A DNA stretch of 39,441 bases from DASZXJ01 sp035545895 (GCA_035545895.1 DASZXJ010000055.1:1-39441), one strand, 5' to 3'. Counted from the stretch's first letter, positions 8,637 through 16,629 are shown. Notes: generated by a model from the sequence alone, not told the origin. Made by a program: numbers and translations.

Positions 8637-10088
8637 TCAATTCCGTTTGAAAAGATGAACGAACACGAAAACGCCACCCAGAAATGCAAAACTCAGCCCG
8701 AGCAACTGCAGGATGAGCGTTCGGTTAATTCGCGGTCGTGATGGCGAAGTCGCGGGAATAACCAGGCAAATTAATACGGCTGCCAGGCCAAGCATCATGT
8801 AGGTTGGCGGCACGTAGGAACGGGATAACGACATCATGCCCGCCACCCAGGTACAAAGCATGGCAAACAAATATGGCCGCAAATGGTCCAGTTCAATATC
8901 GTGCACCTCATGATCGAAGGCTGAACGATTGAATTGCATCCAGAAGATCGGCCAAACCGCCAGGAAGAATGCGCCAAGAAAGAGCGTTCCACCCAGAAAT
9001 CCAAGCTCAGCAAAACAGTGAACAAACGAGTTGTGAGCAACATAACCCTGTAGCTTTAGAAAATTACCCTGGCCGATCCCAAATAGCGGCGATTGAGTGA
9101 AAAATGAGAGACCTTCCACCCAAAATTTGAGTCGCAACTGCGTCGTGGTTCGGCGCATCATATGGATGTCGGTTTGACGGCCTGAAAACAAGATGAGGAT
9201 CACGGGCAACGCAATCGCGCCAAGCACAATGCTTTTCTTCCAGCCAAACCGGGCGAAGAAAAACGCGCCCAATCCGGCAAGCAGTGCAAGAAATCCGCCG
9301 CGCGATTGAGTCAGCAAAAGCCCATATCCGCAGACCATGAGCGCGATGGCCGCCAGCGCAGAATGCGTCCATCTTGCCCTGCCGCGCATTCCCGCCCCAT
9401 CGATGATTGGGTACAGGCAGAGCATCATGGTCGTAGCGGCAAGCACGGCAAGATCGTTCGGATCGTGGAACAACCCCGCGCCGCACATCCGATACTGCGT
9501 GATAATCTCACCCGCTGTCGCGGCGAGTTTCTGCTCTTCAACCGGTCTCATCGCGGCCAAATCAATGATGAATCGTTGTTGCAGAACGGCCAGTCCAATA
9601 TGTACGAAGGCGCAGAATCCAACAAACCAGAGAAACCGCCGAAGCCGCTGCGGCGAGTCGATCACGGCGACAAGAAGCAGATAATAAAAAATCCACCGAA
9701 AGAAGTCGCCACCGCTGTTTATCGCGGCAGAAACCCTTAGATGAGCAAGCTGCGACAGGATCACGGCTGGGAGAAGCAGGATCACGCAGGCCGTGATCGG
9801 ATTGACGCGCAAGGATCGCCATGTCAGATGATCGAGCATCTGCCGAAAGGAAAAGATCAGACACAGGCCCGAAAGAACCCCAAAGACCGGCCAATTCTCC
9901 AGGCGTGGAACGATATCCATGGGCCTGATGAACAGCACGCCATTGGCGAGTACAAAGAGGACAAAAGCCACATTTGACAGTTCGCCCGCAACAATTCGAC
10001 CGAACCAGTTTCCAAAAGCCGAATCGCCGTGCACGGGGGATACATTTGCTGTTGGAATCGAAGGACTCGTTGCGTTAACCGTTTCCAT
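8637..10088 (-). CDS. O-antigen ligase / polymerase family membrane protein (Wzy_C)
   Basis: This 483-residue multi-spanning membrane protein is of the WaaL/Wzy type. About ten to twelve hydrophobic segments follow a cytosolic N-terminus of some 35 residues. Recognisable segments are GAGLFHDPNDLAVL (203-216), TQSRGG (260-265) and the large periplasmic loop ending with AHNSFVHCFAELG (351-363), whose His and preceding Arg-rich stretch are hallmarks of the family. Such proteins either polymerise repeat units (Wzy) or attach finished glycan to an acceptor (ligase); sequence alone does not decide. Its place next to the flippase and downstream of the phosphoglycosyl transferase favours the Wzy polymerase of operon A. 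It starts at ATG 10088, 25 bases after the transferase stop. Confidence 0.85.
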   Translation of the reverse strand: METVNATSPSIPTANVSPVHGDSAFGNWFGRIVAGELSNVAFVLFVLANGVLFIRPMDIVPRLENWPVFGVLSGLCLIFSFRQMLDHLTWRSLRVNPITACVILLLPAVILSQLAHLRVSAAINSGGDFFRWIFYYLLLVAVIDSPQRLRRFLWFVGFCAFVHIGLAVLQQRFIIDLAAMRPVEEQKLAATAGEIITQYRMCGAGLFHDPNDLAVLAATTMMLCLYPIIDGAGMRGRARWTHSALAAIALMVCGYGLLLTQSRGGFLALLAGLGAFFFARFGWKKSIVLGAIALPVILILFSGRQTDIHMMRRTTTQLRLKFWVEGLSFFTQSPLFGIGQGNFLKLQGYVAHNSFVHCFAELGFLGGTLFLGAFFLAVWPIFWMQFNRSAFDHEVHDIELDHLRPYLFAMLCTWVAGMMSLSRSYVPPTYMMLGLAAVLICLVIPATSPSRPRINRTLILQLLGLSFAFLGGVFVFVHLFKRN

Positions 10089-10113
10089 GAATGGTCCAAT
10101 CCTGTGGCGCAGC

Positions 10114-10896
10114 TCAAGTGACGGGAATTTCCGATTCTTCGCTGTCCGTTAGGTCGCGCATCTCATCGTCGTTCTCAGCAGCCATGCCGTACGGGCTGAC
10201 CATGCGCCTGCCGAGCGAATGAAAGACAACGCCGCACAAATAAAGAAGAGTTGAAAGTGCAATGCGAGCGTCGAGCCATGGATTGACTTCGCGAATATAA
10301 TAAAGGTCATACGCCAGTTTTCGGCGGACCGTGTGCATGCCGGTGTCCGATGGAAGTTGAGTTTGTGCCAGTCCGGTCATGCCGGGATGAATTTGCAGTC
10401 GTTCGCGAAACCGGGGAATCGTATTCTCGATCTGCTTGCATATTTCAGGCCGTTCCGGTCGCGGACCGATCAGGCACATATGTCCCTGCAGGACATTGAG
10501 CAATTGGGGCAATTCATCCAGATGCGTTTTTCGCAGAAATCGGCCGACGCGCGTGATGCGATTGTCATTCGGCATCGACCAGACCGGGCCGGTTTCGGCT
10601 TCGCAGCAATGTCGCATCGTTCGCAGTTTATGCATCAGGAAAATGCGATGATTGCGTCCAACGCGCGACTGCGAATAAAAGGCCGGACCCGGCGAAGTAA
10701 ACTTGACCAGCGCCGCCAGCAGCGCCAGCAGTGGAAGCACCAGGACAAACAGAACCAGTGCAATCGCTCGTTCCACGCCTGCCTTCAGCGGCAAATACCA
10801 TTGAAAGCGCGGAACAACCGGCGAACTTTGCAGATCCATTTCGTCACCGGCAATCGGCGCAGACTGTGATTCTGAATTGATTCCTTCCAACGACAT
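10114..10896 (-). CDS. Polyprenyl-phosphate sugar-phosphate transferase (bacterial sugar transferase, PGT)
   Basis: This 260-residue monotopic phosphoglycosyl transferase is the likely initiating enzyme: it transfers a sugar-1-phosphate from a UDP-sugar to undecaprenyl phosphate. After about 38 variable residues there is one membrane segment (about 43-65), then SPGP (68-71), KLRTM (90-94), HLDELPQL with the catalytic Asp-Glu pair D127-E128, GPRPERPE (144-151), HPGMTGLAQ (170-178) and YDLYYIREVNPWLD (196-209). It lacks the four-helix N-terminal half of WbaP/WcaJ, so it is the short form. It is the only initiating transferase in the window and may serve both operons. The ATG at 10896 lies 32 bases downstream of the NusG paralog. 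Confidence 0.93.
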   Translation of the reverse strand: MSLEGINSESQSAPIAGDEMDLQSSPVVPRFQWYLPLKAGVERAIALVLFVLVLPLLALLAALVKFTSPGPAFYSQSRVGRNHRIFLMHKLRTMRHCCEAETGPVWSMPNDNRITRVGRFLRKTHLDELPQLLNVLQGHMCLIGPRPERPEICKQIENTIPRFRERLQIHPGMTGLAQTQLPSDTGMHTVRRKLAYDLYYIREVNPWLDARIALSTLLYLCGVVFHSLGRRMVSPYGMAAENDDEMRDLTDSEESEIPVT

Positions 10897-10928
10897 TTTT
10901 CACCCAACCAACTGCGAAATGCGACAGA

Positions 10929-11525
10929 TTATGGAGCCAATCGACGTGGTTCATCAATGGGATCAAGCAGCGACCGGTCGATCTCAAGACTTACTGCCTG
11001 GCCGAGCAATTGAACGCCGAGTATCAGACGATCTTCCATGCCATGCCTCAGGATCAGTCCCTGCAATCCTCGAAACGGACCCTCTCGAACCTCGGCCCTG
11101 CGCCCACAAACCAGATTTGAGCACTGGCTAAGCGGAGCATCATGCTGAAGTACAAAGCAAAGTTGCTGGAGTTCCCATTCGATGCGAGCCTGGTCGGAAA
11201 CTCGAATCAGATTGGCCACTCGGCTCGTGCGGTCGGCAATATACGCCTGTTCGATGGTTCCCCACAGGAAAAGATATCCCGGGAACAACGGCTGCGCGAC
11301 TTTTTGTTTTTGAAGACCGTGATAGCGAATTTGTTCGCTGAGCGGCAGGAAATAATCGATGCCGACAGCTCTCAGATCGCGCGCCAGCGCTTTCTCCTGA
11401 CGGGATTTGACGTGAAGCAGGTGCCATCGCGCACCATCCGACTCCAGTGATTCGCGGCCTAGCGGATCGAGAACCGTACTGCTCGATATTTGCAGAGAAT
11501 CTGATATCAATTTCGACCCTTCCAC
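10929..11525 (-). CDS. NusG-paralog transcription antiterminator (RfaH/UpxY/LoaP-like), operon A
   Basis: This is a specialised NusG of about 198 residues heading operon A. The NGN domain is clear from WHLLHVKSRQEKALARDL (about 34-51) through FLPLSEQIRYH and QPLFPGYLFLWG to LIRVSDQARIEW. The C-terminal KOW domain follows, with GRRAEVREGPFRGLQGLI (about 146-163). Family members such as RfaH, UpxY and LoaP bind paused RNA polymerase and keep it elongating through long polysaccharide operons. The encoded start is GTG at 11525; an alternative is TTG at 11510, which is preceded by GGAAGGG at ribosome-binding distance. The NGN homology begins well after either start. It is a diverged paralog of the 35739-36287 product, and the two leaders share a motif. 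Confidence 0.92.
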   Translation of the reverse strand: MEGSKLISDSLQISSSTVLDPLGRESLESDGARWHLLHVKSRQEKALARDLRAVGIDYFLPLSEQIRYHGLQKQKVAQPLFPGYLFLWGTIEQAYIADRTSRVANLIRVSDQARIEWELQQLCFVLQHDAPLSQCSNLVCGRRAEVREGPFRGLQGLILRHGMEDRLILGVQLLGQAVSLEIDRSLLDPIDEPRRLAP

Positions 11526-11537
11526 CGATTCTAAACA

Positions 11538-11569
11538 GGCTCCGCCCCCGTGAGCACAGGACGCCCTGT
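11538..11569 (-). promoter_or_regulatory. Two-hairpin leader element before operon A NusG paralog
   Basis: On the transcribed (minus) strand, ACAGG-GCGT-CCTGT (11569-11556) forms a five-base-pair stem with a four-base loop. Four bases later comes ACGGGGGCGGAGCC (11551-11538), which can fold as GGGC-GGA-GCCT with a G-U closing pair. The same motif, with one change, precedes the other NusG-paralog gene (36319-36306), also just after a hairpin. An outer pair CCGATT/AATCGG (11574-11579 with 11525-11530) could enclose the whole structure. By analogy with ops/RfaH and dfn/LoaP, this may be the site where the antiterminator is loaded; that role is inference. Confidence 0.5.
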
Positions 11570-11662
11570 CTCTAATCGGCGAAAAAACGAGGTGCTCTCA
11601 GTCAAAAACTACCAATAGCACAATTACCAAAATGGAGCGGGTTCCGTACAAGCAGTCTTCAG

Positions 11663-11714
11663 CCGGGAATATTACCGGGCATGCTCGCTTTGTAAACCGG
11701 GAAATATTTGCCGG
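11663..11714. promoter_or_regulatory. Pair of operator-like CCGG-AT-CCGG palindromes
   Basis: Two near-palindromes of the same design lie 35 bases apart centre to centre: CCGGGAATATTACCGG (11663-11678) and CCGGGAAATATTTGCCGG (11697-11714). Each has CCGG arms around an A/T-only palindromic core, with a single unpaired position on each side. The first covers the candidate -10 element and the second abuts the candidate -35 element of the operon A promoter. The arrangement is what a dimeric repressor binding two sites would need. No regulator gene is visible nearby. Confidence 0.45.
11669..11696 (-). promoter_or_regulatory. Candidate sigma-70-type promoter for operon A
   Basis: On the minus strand TTTACA (11696-11691, five of six to the -35 consensus) is followed after 16 bases by TAATAT (11674-11669, four of six to the -10 consensus). 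Transcription would start near 11662 and give a leader of roughly 137 bases that includes the two-hairpin element. Planctomycete promoters are poorly defined, so this rests on a consensus match only. Confidence 0.35.
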
Positions 11715-11773
11715 ATATGATGTGCAGCACGCCGCGCAGAGGGATTAACAATTAAAGACGGTGTTCAGACCAC

Positions 11774-12934
11774 CTACTCCTTTGTAGCGGCCGCATCAGG
11801 GCGGGATTCCAAATCAGCGGGAATTTGTTCAGAGCGGAAATTGCTTGAAATCAATCCTTCGATCAATTGCTTGGACAGCTCGATGTTTTGCGCCTTTATT
11901 TCCTGCGCAAATAGTTTGGCTACTTCCAAGGCGCCGTACGAAGTAAGATTTGAATCGTCTGCGTAAATCTTCCTCGAATTCGGCTCGCCTGTCTTTTCAA
12001 GGAATGCCGCGCACTTTGCACTCAAATCGATCAGTGGAATTCTCTCGCGCTGAGCAATTTCACGAACCGTTGCAACATTTTGCGATTTCCGCGATGGCGA
12101 ACTCACCAGAGCGATGGACGCATGATGTTTTCGAGCTTCATCGATATATGTCATCAACGATGCTGAATCCGCGTCGCTAAACTGAACAAGAAGATAGTCT
12201 CCTGCCTTCATTGTCCTTGTAACAGCATCCAAACCGCGCGAGTCGATAAACGATTTTGCAGTTTGATTTGTGCCTGCAAAGTTCGCGATGGCAACCTGTC
12301 CGGGCTGAAAGAGAACAGGCAGCATTTGTCCCCAGCCAGCGGCCGGAATTTCCAAATCGGCCGCTAGTGAATCGCCAACCACATACACCGTGATCGCATG
12401 ATCATTGGGCTTGATATCGAGCTTCATCATCGAAGGATTTATGCCGACAAACTCCAGGTTCAATCGGCCATCCGAATCCAAGGCATTGCCAGGCCCGCCA
12501 TGTCTTACATTGACGGTAAAGGTGTTTTGCAGCGCCTGTCCACCGCTGCCCGCGTGAACGCCAAGCAGCATCGTCCGATGCCCTTCCGCTTTGAAGGTCG
12601 CCACCGATTCGCCCTGCGTGCCGCCCGGTAAAACGGTGACATCGTAGTTTCCGTCAGGCAGGTTCACGTCAAATCGAAAATACCTGGGCGCGGTCACGCC
12701 GCGCGACGTGCCAAAGAGAGTGGGTGAATCGATAAATCCAAATCCCGCATCGGGCTCATAAAACCCGGGCGGCCGAATGACCGGACGATCGCTATTGGGA
12801 TTTCCTTCGAATGCAAAATGAAGCGTCCTGGCTCCGTCTGGATAAAACACGCCGCTCGTCGCGCGCGAAATGGCGATGGTCAGCAACACACATGCGAAAC
12901 CGGCTTGTTTTGCGCGCCTTATAACACTGTTCAT
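11774..12934 (-). CDS. SGNH/GDSL-fold secreted protein, catalytic His lost (rhamnogalacturonan acetylesterase-like)
   Basis: This 386-residue protein has a membrane-targeting N-terminus (about 1-28, cleavage near ISRATSG). A beta-sandwich-like domain of malectin or rhamnogalacturonan-esterase style follows (about 29-175), then an SGNH-hydrolase-like domain (about 180-355). Block I is present as VVGDSLAAD (Ser at 189), and GWGQMLP follows (200-206). The later blocks are degenerate: block III reads QFSDADSA (251-258) where active relatives have QFGHNDS, and block V reads DSNLTSYGA (327-335) with Asn in place of the catalytic His of the xTHxxxxGA pattern. Hence it is probably not a working esterase and may bind carbohydrate. 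It starts 11 bases after the propeller gene, in the same operon. Confidence 0.8.
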   Translation of the reverse strand: MNSVIRRAKQAGFACVLLTIAISRATSGVFYPDGARTLHFAFEGNPNSDRPVIRPPGFYEPDAGFGFIDSPTLFGTSRGVTAPRYFRFDVNLPDGNYDVTVLPGGTQGESVATFKAEGHRTMLLGVHAGSGGQALQNTFTVNVRHGGPGNALDSDGRLNLEFVGINPSMMKLDIKPNDHAITVYVVGDSLAADLEIPAAGWGQMLPVLFQPGQVAIANFAGTNQTAKSFIDSRGLDAVTRTMKAGDYLLVQFSDADSASLMTYIDEARKHHASIALVSSPSRKSQNVATVREIAQRERIPLIDLSAKCAAFLEKTGEPNSRKIYADDSNLTSYGALEVAKLFAQEIKAQNIELSKQLIEGLISSNFRSEQIPADLESRPDAAATKE

Positions 12935-12945
12935 GTTGGCTCTGC

Positions 12946-14721
12946 CTAGTAGTGCGTGTGATTTGAAATCGAATGTGCCCGATAGACCGGATCAATCTTC
13001 GATGGCGCCGGTGCGTGGTTCTCTACGCCTTTGTAACCATAGATTCGCACGATTCCACCGCGCCCCACCGTAATCACCTGGTCGTTGCCGATTCCCAGAA
13101 AATCGAACATATGAAACGCTTCTTCGGGAAATGCCAGCGTTCCCCTTCCATCCGGCTCGATACGAAACCGTTGCCAGAACAGCATATTCTTACCTTCACC
13201 CTTGAAGTCGCCTTTCACAAAATTGGGGTTGCCGGGAATCGGATTGTTAGGCCAAATTCCAAGGCGGTTGCCGTTGATGTCATACCAGCGAAGCAATGCG
13301 CCAAGTCCGCCGACATAAAAACGCGAACTTGCCACCACCTGCGGACCCAGCACGTCGCTGCGATAGTTCCCGGCCTCTATCTTCTGATTGTGATTGGCAA
13401 ATCGCTGCCACAGCAGTTTGCCCGTCAAAGCGTCGTAAATCACCGTGCCCACATCCGACTGCCCGGCGACGATTTCCAGTCTGCCATCACCATCCAGATC
13501 GACAAACCGGGCTGAATCGACATGATCGTGATTGTCGGGAAATTTGTCGTAGTTGTTCCAGATCTCGTGTCCATTGGCATCGAGCATCACGTGGGAAACG
13601 TAAACTTCGTCGATGCCATCCCCATTGATGTCGTTCGGGTAAATGTAATGCCCATGATAATCCTTCAATCGCGGATGGCTATAAGACCATAGTAAATTCA
13701 ACGTCGGGCCATATGCGTTGACTGAAACCGTCCCACCCGAATCGGTGTAAACAATCAGGCTATCCGGGTAGCCGGGATGCAAATGTGCAATGGCCGTTCG
13801 GAAATTGTTGTAAACATGCGGCAGCGGCTGAGTGGGCCATTCCACCTTATACTTGATCTCGCCCGTCATCCCGTCGGCCATCGTGAGATATTCCTTGCCC
13901 TCGATCATGCGCCAGGCGATGACTTCGGCTTTGCCGTCCTGATCGAAATCCCACACATTGCCCGGCGCTTCGAATTCTGATCGCTGCACCGTCCCTGCCT
14001 GCGGCGCGTCATAATGCCAAAGCTCCTTGCCTGAATAATCAAATGCAAACGTGGAATAGTTTGGAGTCAGTACGACCAGGTCATATTTTCCATCGCCATT
14101 GAGGTCGCCGAACTTCACGCCGTCGATCTGCACGGGAAGGAGATATTCCTTCAGCAACACGATGTCGTCCGGATACTGCAGTGCCGGCAAATCAGATTCC
14201 GTGAGTTCAGCATTGGGTGACAGAAACACGCCGTCTATCGAACTGCCCGGGTGAATTTCAGTGAGCGTGATTTTCAAAGGCCCCGATTGAAGCTGAAACG
14301 CTCCGCCATATTTGAGCGTGCCCGCTGTTGAGTCGCCAAAAGTTTGTGCGCTCAATGTGTTATCGACAGAAACTTTGAACGAACTTCCCTCGGTCATGCT
14401 TCGAGAGCGTACATACAGGTGCCAGGTTCCCGCGCGGGGGATATTGGCGCTGGCGGAAAATGGGGTGGCAGCGCGAAGGTTAATGGTGAAGTTTTCAAAC
14501 GTGAAAGCAGGCCTGACGATGGCTGGGGCGGTGGCAGTTGCGCCGCCCCGCCCGCGGCCTCGCCCGCCTCCTCCCAAACCATTGGTCGCGGTATCACCAT
14601 CGGGTAATTCGGCCAGGAACTGAGCCGCATCAATGACGACGATGCCTGCCCGAACTGGCGCCGCCGCGCGGACCTGCAACGGCAAAAACGCCACGATCAT
14701 TCCAATAACGATCCATTTCAT
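12946..14721 (-). CDS. Secreted FG-GAP/VCBS beta-propeller protein, rhamnogalacturonan-lyase (PL11)-like
   Basis: This 591-residue protein has a signal peptide (1 to about 19, MKWIVIGMIVAFLPLQVRA). A short domain interrupted by a Gly/Arg-rich stretch (about 49-60) follows, then a jelly-roll-like domain (about 65-170) and a long beta-propeller. The propeller carries four calcium-loop motifs: DLNGDGKYD (206-214), DFDQDGKAE (258-266), DINGDGIDE (364-372) and DLDGDGRLE (408-416). The spacing and wording (EYLTMADGMTGE, GKLLWQRFANHNQ) resemble the propeller of PL11 rhamnogalacturonan lyases. I cannot confirm the catalytic residues, so it may only bind glycan. GGAG six bases before ATG 14721 supports this start over TTG 14727. 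The SGNH-like gene follows after 11 bases. Confidence 0.82.
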   Translation of the reverse strand: MKWIVIGMIVAFLPLQVRAAAPVRAGIVVIDAAQFLAELPDGDTATNGLGGGGRGRGRGGATATAPAIVRPAFTFENFTINLRAATPFSASANIPRAGTWHLYVRSRSMTEGSSFKVSVDNTLSAQTFGDSTAGTLKYGGAFQLQSGPLKITLTEIHPGSSIDGVFLSPNAELTESDLPALQYPDDIVLLKEYLLPVQIDGVKFGDLNGDGKYDLVVLTPNYSTFAFDYSGKELWHYDAPQAGTVQRSEFEAPGNVWDFDQDGKAEVIAWRMIEGKEYLTMADGMTGEIKYKVEWPTQPLPHVYNNFRTAIAHLHPGYPDSLIVYTDSGGTVSVNAYGPTLNLLWSYSHPRLKDYHGHYIYPNDINGDGIDEVYVSHVMLDANGHEIWNNYDKFPDNHDHVDSARFVDLDGDGRLEIVAGQSDVGTVIYDALTGKLLWQRFANHNQKIEAGNYRSDVLGPQVVASSRFYVGGLGALLRWYDINGNRLGIWPNNPIPGNPNFVKGDFKGEGKNMLFWQRFRIEPDGRGTLAFPEEAFHMFDFLGIGNDQVITVGRGGIVRIYGYKGVENHAPAPSKIDPVYRAHSISNHTHY

Positions 14722-14787
14722 GCCCAACTCCGCTTCAACGTGATTTATTACACCCAGGCCCCTAATTCGTTATGGCAAAGCGCTTGG

Positions 14788-14816
14788 CTGACAGTAGACT
14801 TACATCAGAGGATAAA
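14788..14816 (+). promoter_or_regulatory. Candidate promoter for the tandem kinase-like gene
   Basis: CTGACA (14788-14793, five of six) and GATAAA (14811-14816, four of six) are separated by exactly 17 bases. A start of transcription near 14823 would lie downstream of the GTG at 14740, which implies that translation begins at ATG 14833, 14842 or 14902. It sits in the divergent space between the propeller gene and this gene. Confidence 0.4.
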
Positions 14817-14832
14817 TATATCCGATTTAATA

Positions 14833-16590
14833 ATGGGCTTTATGAATGTCTCTTCCGTTTCGCAATATTCACCCACTCTCGCCAAGGCAACACCTCGGCG
14901 AATGATCGATCTCAAGACCCTGCAGCCTGAAGCAACGTTCCTGCGAATCCTCGGCGTGAACTATGTTCACGTGAAAACTGCTGATGGCGGAGACTTATAT
15001 CTCACCGAATACGGCGTGCCTTTCATCCGGCATCTCGACCCGCGCAACTGGTACGAAGATCCCTGGTTCGCCGCCAATCGCCAGCAATTGCCCGGCACGA
15101 GCACGGTCTATCGCGTGCCCACAAAACCGATCGACCAGCACCGCATCAAGAGCATCGACCTGGTCGTTAAATGGTCGCGTGTCGGTCAGGATGTCGTGCT
15201 CGACACGTTTACGCTTCAGCGAAATATCAATGCCGAGTTCAATACGCCCTTCGAAGAGTTCGCGCGGGTCGAAGAACTGCGGCTCGGCGAGCAGGGGCCG
15301 AGCGATATCAGAATTCTTACTCAAAAGCCGCTGGCCATTTATGTTCCGCCGGAACAGATGCAACCGTGGCAAACCGGACGATCCAAACAAAGGTTGCTCG
15401 CCAAGAAAGCGCGACATCCGGGCGTGGAGATTGACGTGCTGAGGTCTTACATCATGCTTTTCGGCTGGATCGACGGCATCAACGCCGTCGAAGCATTTCA
15501 ACGATGCATCTATGACACCGAGGAGCAGAAAAAACAGCTTGAGCAGTTGACCGTGCGCATCGACAAGGAACTGGCTGACAAAGGTTTTGTGGTGGCGGAT
15601 CACAAACCAACTCATTTGATCCTCCGGATGAGCGATGACTACCAGGTTCTTCGCCGTCGCGATGGACGAATCGTTTACGCGCTGGTGGATTATGAATTAC
15701 TCTCGCGCACCGATGCATATGAAGATAAGGTACGCGCCGCCAAACGCAGAGAATATCTGGTCCGGCAGCGCGATCGTTTTGCGCATCGCTCCGCGGACCA
15801 ATATCCCGATCAAGTCAAGCCGGCGCGAATTCTGGATGTGGATTACGTTTTTGGTCGCGCTGAAAGCACCAGCGGAACGCTCTGGGTGGTGGGAAATGAT
15901 CCGGAGCTCTTTGCATATTTTCTTCCCGAACGATGGCGCAATAGCCAGCAGGTGAGATTGTCAGGCAAAAGCCGGACGTATTACGCGCAAACCAAGGACC
16001 GGATTCATCTGGTGTGGAAAGTTTCTCGTGTCGGCGAAGTACCGCCTGGCGATCTGGGCGACCCAGAATACAAGAAACTGCTGCTTCAAGGTTTCAACAG
16101 CCCGTTCGAGGAGGTATCCCTTGCGATCAAGCTGGCCCAAAAGGGTGGAAATACGGTTTATCCGCGCGCCATATACATGACCGCCAGCCCGGGCAACGTC
16201 AGCGGAGTGGTGCAGGACGCGAGGCGATTTGAACGGATGTGCAATATTCACTCGCCAATGAAATTGCCCATCATGCCCATCGATCACGACTACATCACGA
16301 TCTGGGGATATTGGCGCGGGCTTGACGATTTAGCAGCCGTCGATGACACGATGCTTTGGATTCCGATTGACATCGACGGCGCAACAAAGAATGGGTTGAT
16401 CGACGAGCGCACCGCGCTGAAGATCATGCAGCGACATGCAGCACGGCTGGCAGGCATTGGGTTTTGCGATACGTTGCTCACTCCCGACCATGTGCTGATC
16501 TCTTACGTCCCGGCAGGCTCCATTAAAACCACGCCGGACGGGCAAATCGAAACACGCCAGTGCAATTTTGAAATGGTCCGGGAAATGTGA
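14833..16590 (+). CDS. Tandem protein-kinase-like protein: kinase-like copy plus degenerate pseudokinase copy (unrecognised family)
   Basis: I do not recognise this 585-residue protein as a named family. It has no signal peptide or membrane segment. It is an internal duplication: copy 1 spans about 38-299 and copy 2 about 332-585. Matching pairs are RILGVNYV/RILDVDYV, VVKWSRVG/VWKVSRVG, FNTPFEE/FNSPFEE, PLAIYV/PRAIYM and SYIMLFGWIDG/DYITIWGYWRG. The pattern fits a protein-kinase-like fold: VVK Lys (K113), FEE Glu (141-142), a catalytic loop DHKPTH (256-261) and VDYE (285-288) as the DFG equivalent. Copy 2 has LLTPDH and CNFE at the aligned positions, so catalytic Asp, Lys and metal Asp are gone. 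Even copy 1 has His where kinases have the metal-binding Asn. The frame is open back to GTG 14740, but the promoter position favours ATG 14833, 14842 or 14902. Kinase identity is inference; the duplication is directly visible. Confidence 0.8.
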   Translation: MGFMNVSSVSQYSPTLAKATPRRMIDLKTLQPEATFLRILGVNYVHVKTADGGDLYLTEYGVPFIRHLDPRNWYEDPWFAANRQQLPGTSTVYRVPTKPIDQHRIKSIDLVVKWSRVGQDVVLDTFTLQRNINAEFNTPFEEFARVEELRLGEQGPSDIRILTQKPLAIYVPPEQMQPWQTGRSKQRLLAKKARHPGVEIDVLRSYIMLFGWIDGINAVEAFQRCIYDTEEQKKQLEQLTVRIDKELADKGFVVADHKPTHLILRMSDDYQVLRRRDGRIVYALVDYELLSRTDAYEDKVRAAKRREYLVRQRDRFAHRSADQYPDQVKPARILDVDYVFGRAESTSGTLWVVGNDPELFAYFLPERWRNSQQVRLSGKSRTYYAQTKDRIHLVWKVSRVGEVPPGDLGDPEYKKLLLQGFNSPFEEVSLAIKLAQKGGNTVYPRAIYMTASPGNVSGVVQDARRFERMCNIHSPMKLPIMPIDHDYITIWGYWRGLDDLAAVDDTMLWIPIDIDGATKNGLIDERTALKIMQRHAARLAGIGFCDTLLTPDHVLISYVPAGSIKTTPDGQIETRQCNFEMVREM

Positions 16591-16629
16591 TCTTCTTTTG
16601 ATCATTCTTCACAGAATTGCGCCAATCAC

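Noticed and set aside
11526..11773. Classical JUMPstart/ops element (GGCGGTAG-type) in the operon A leader
   Set aside because: No such sequence was found on either strand; the shared motif is different.
14740..14832. GTG 14740 as start of the kinase-like gene
   Set aside because: It leaves only 18 bases to the divergent ATG 14721 and lies upstream of the best promoter match; the first 31 residues have no counterpart in copy 2. It is not excluded, because the frame is open.
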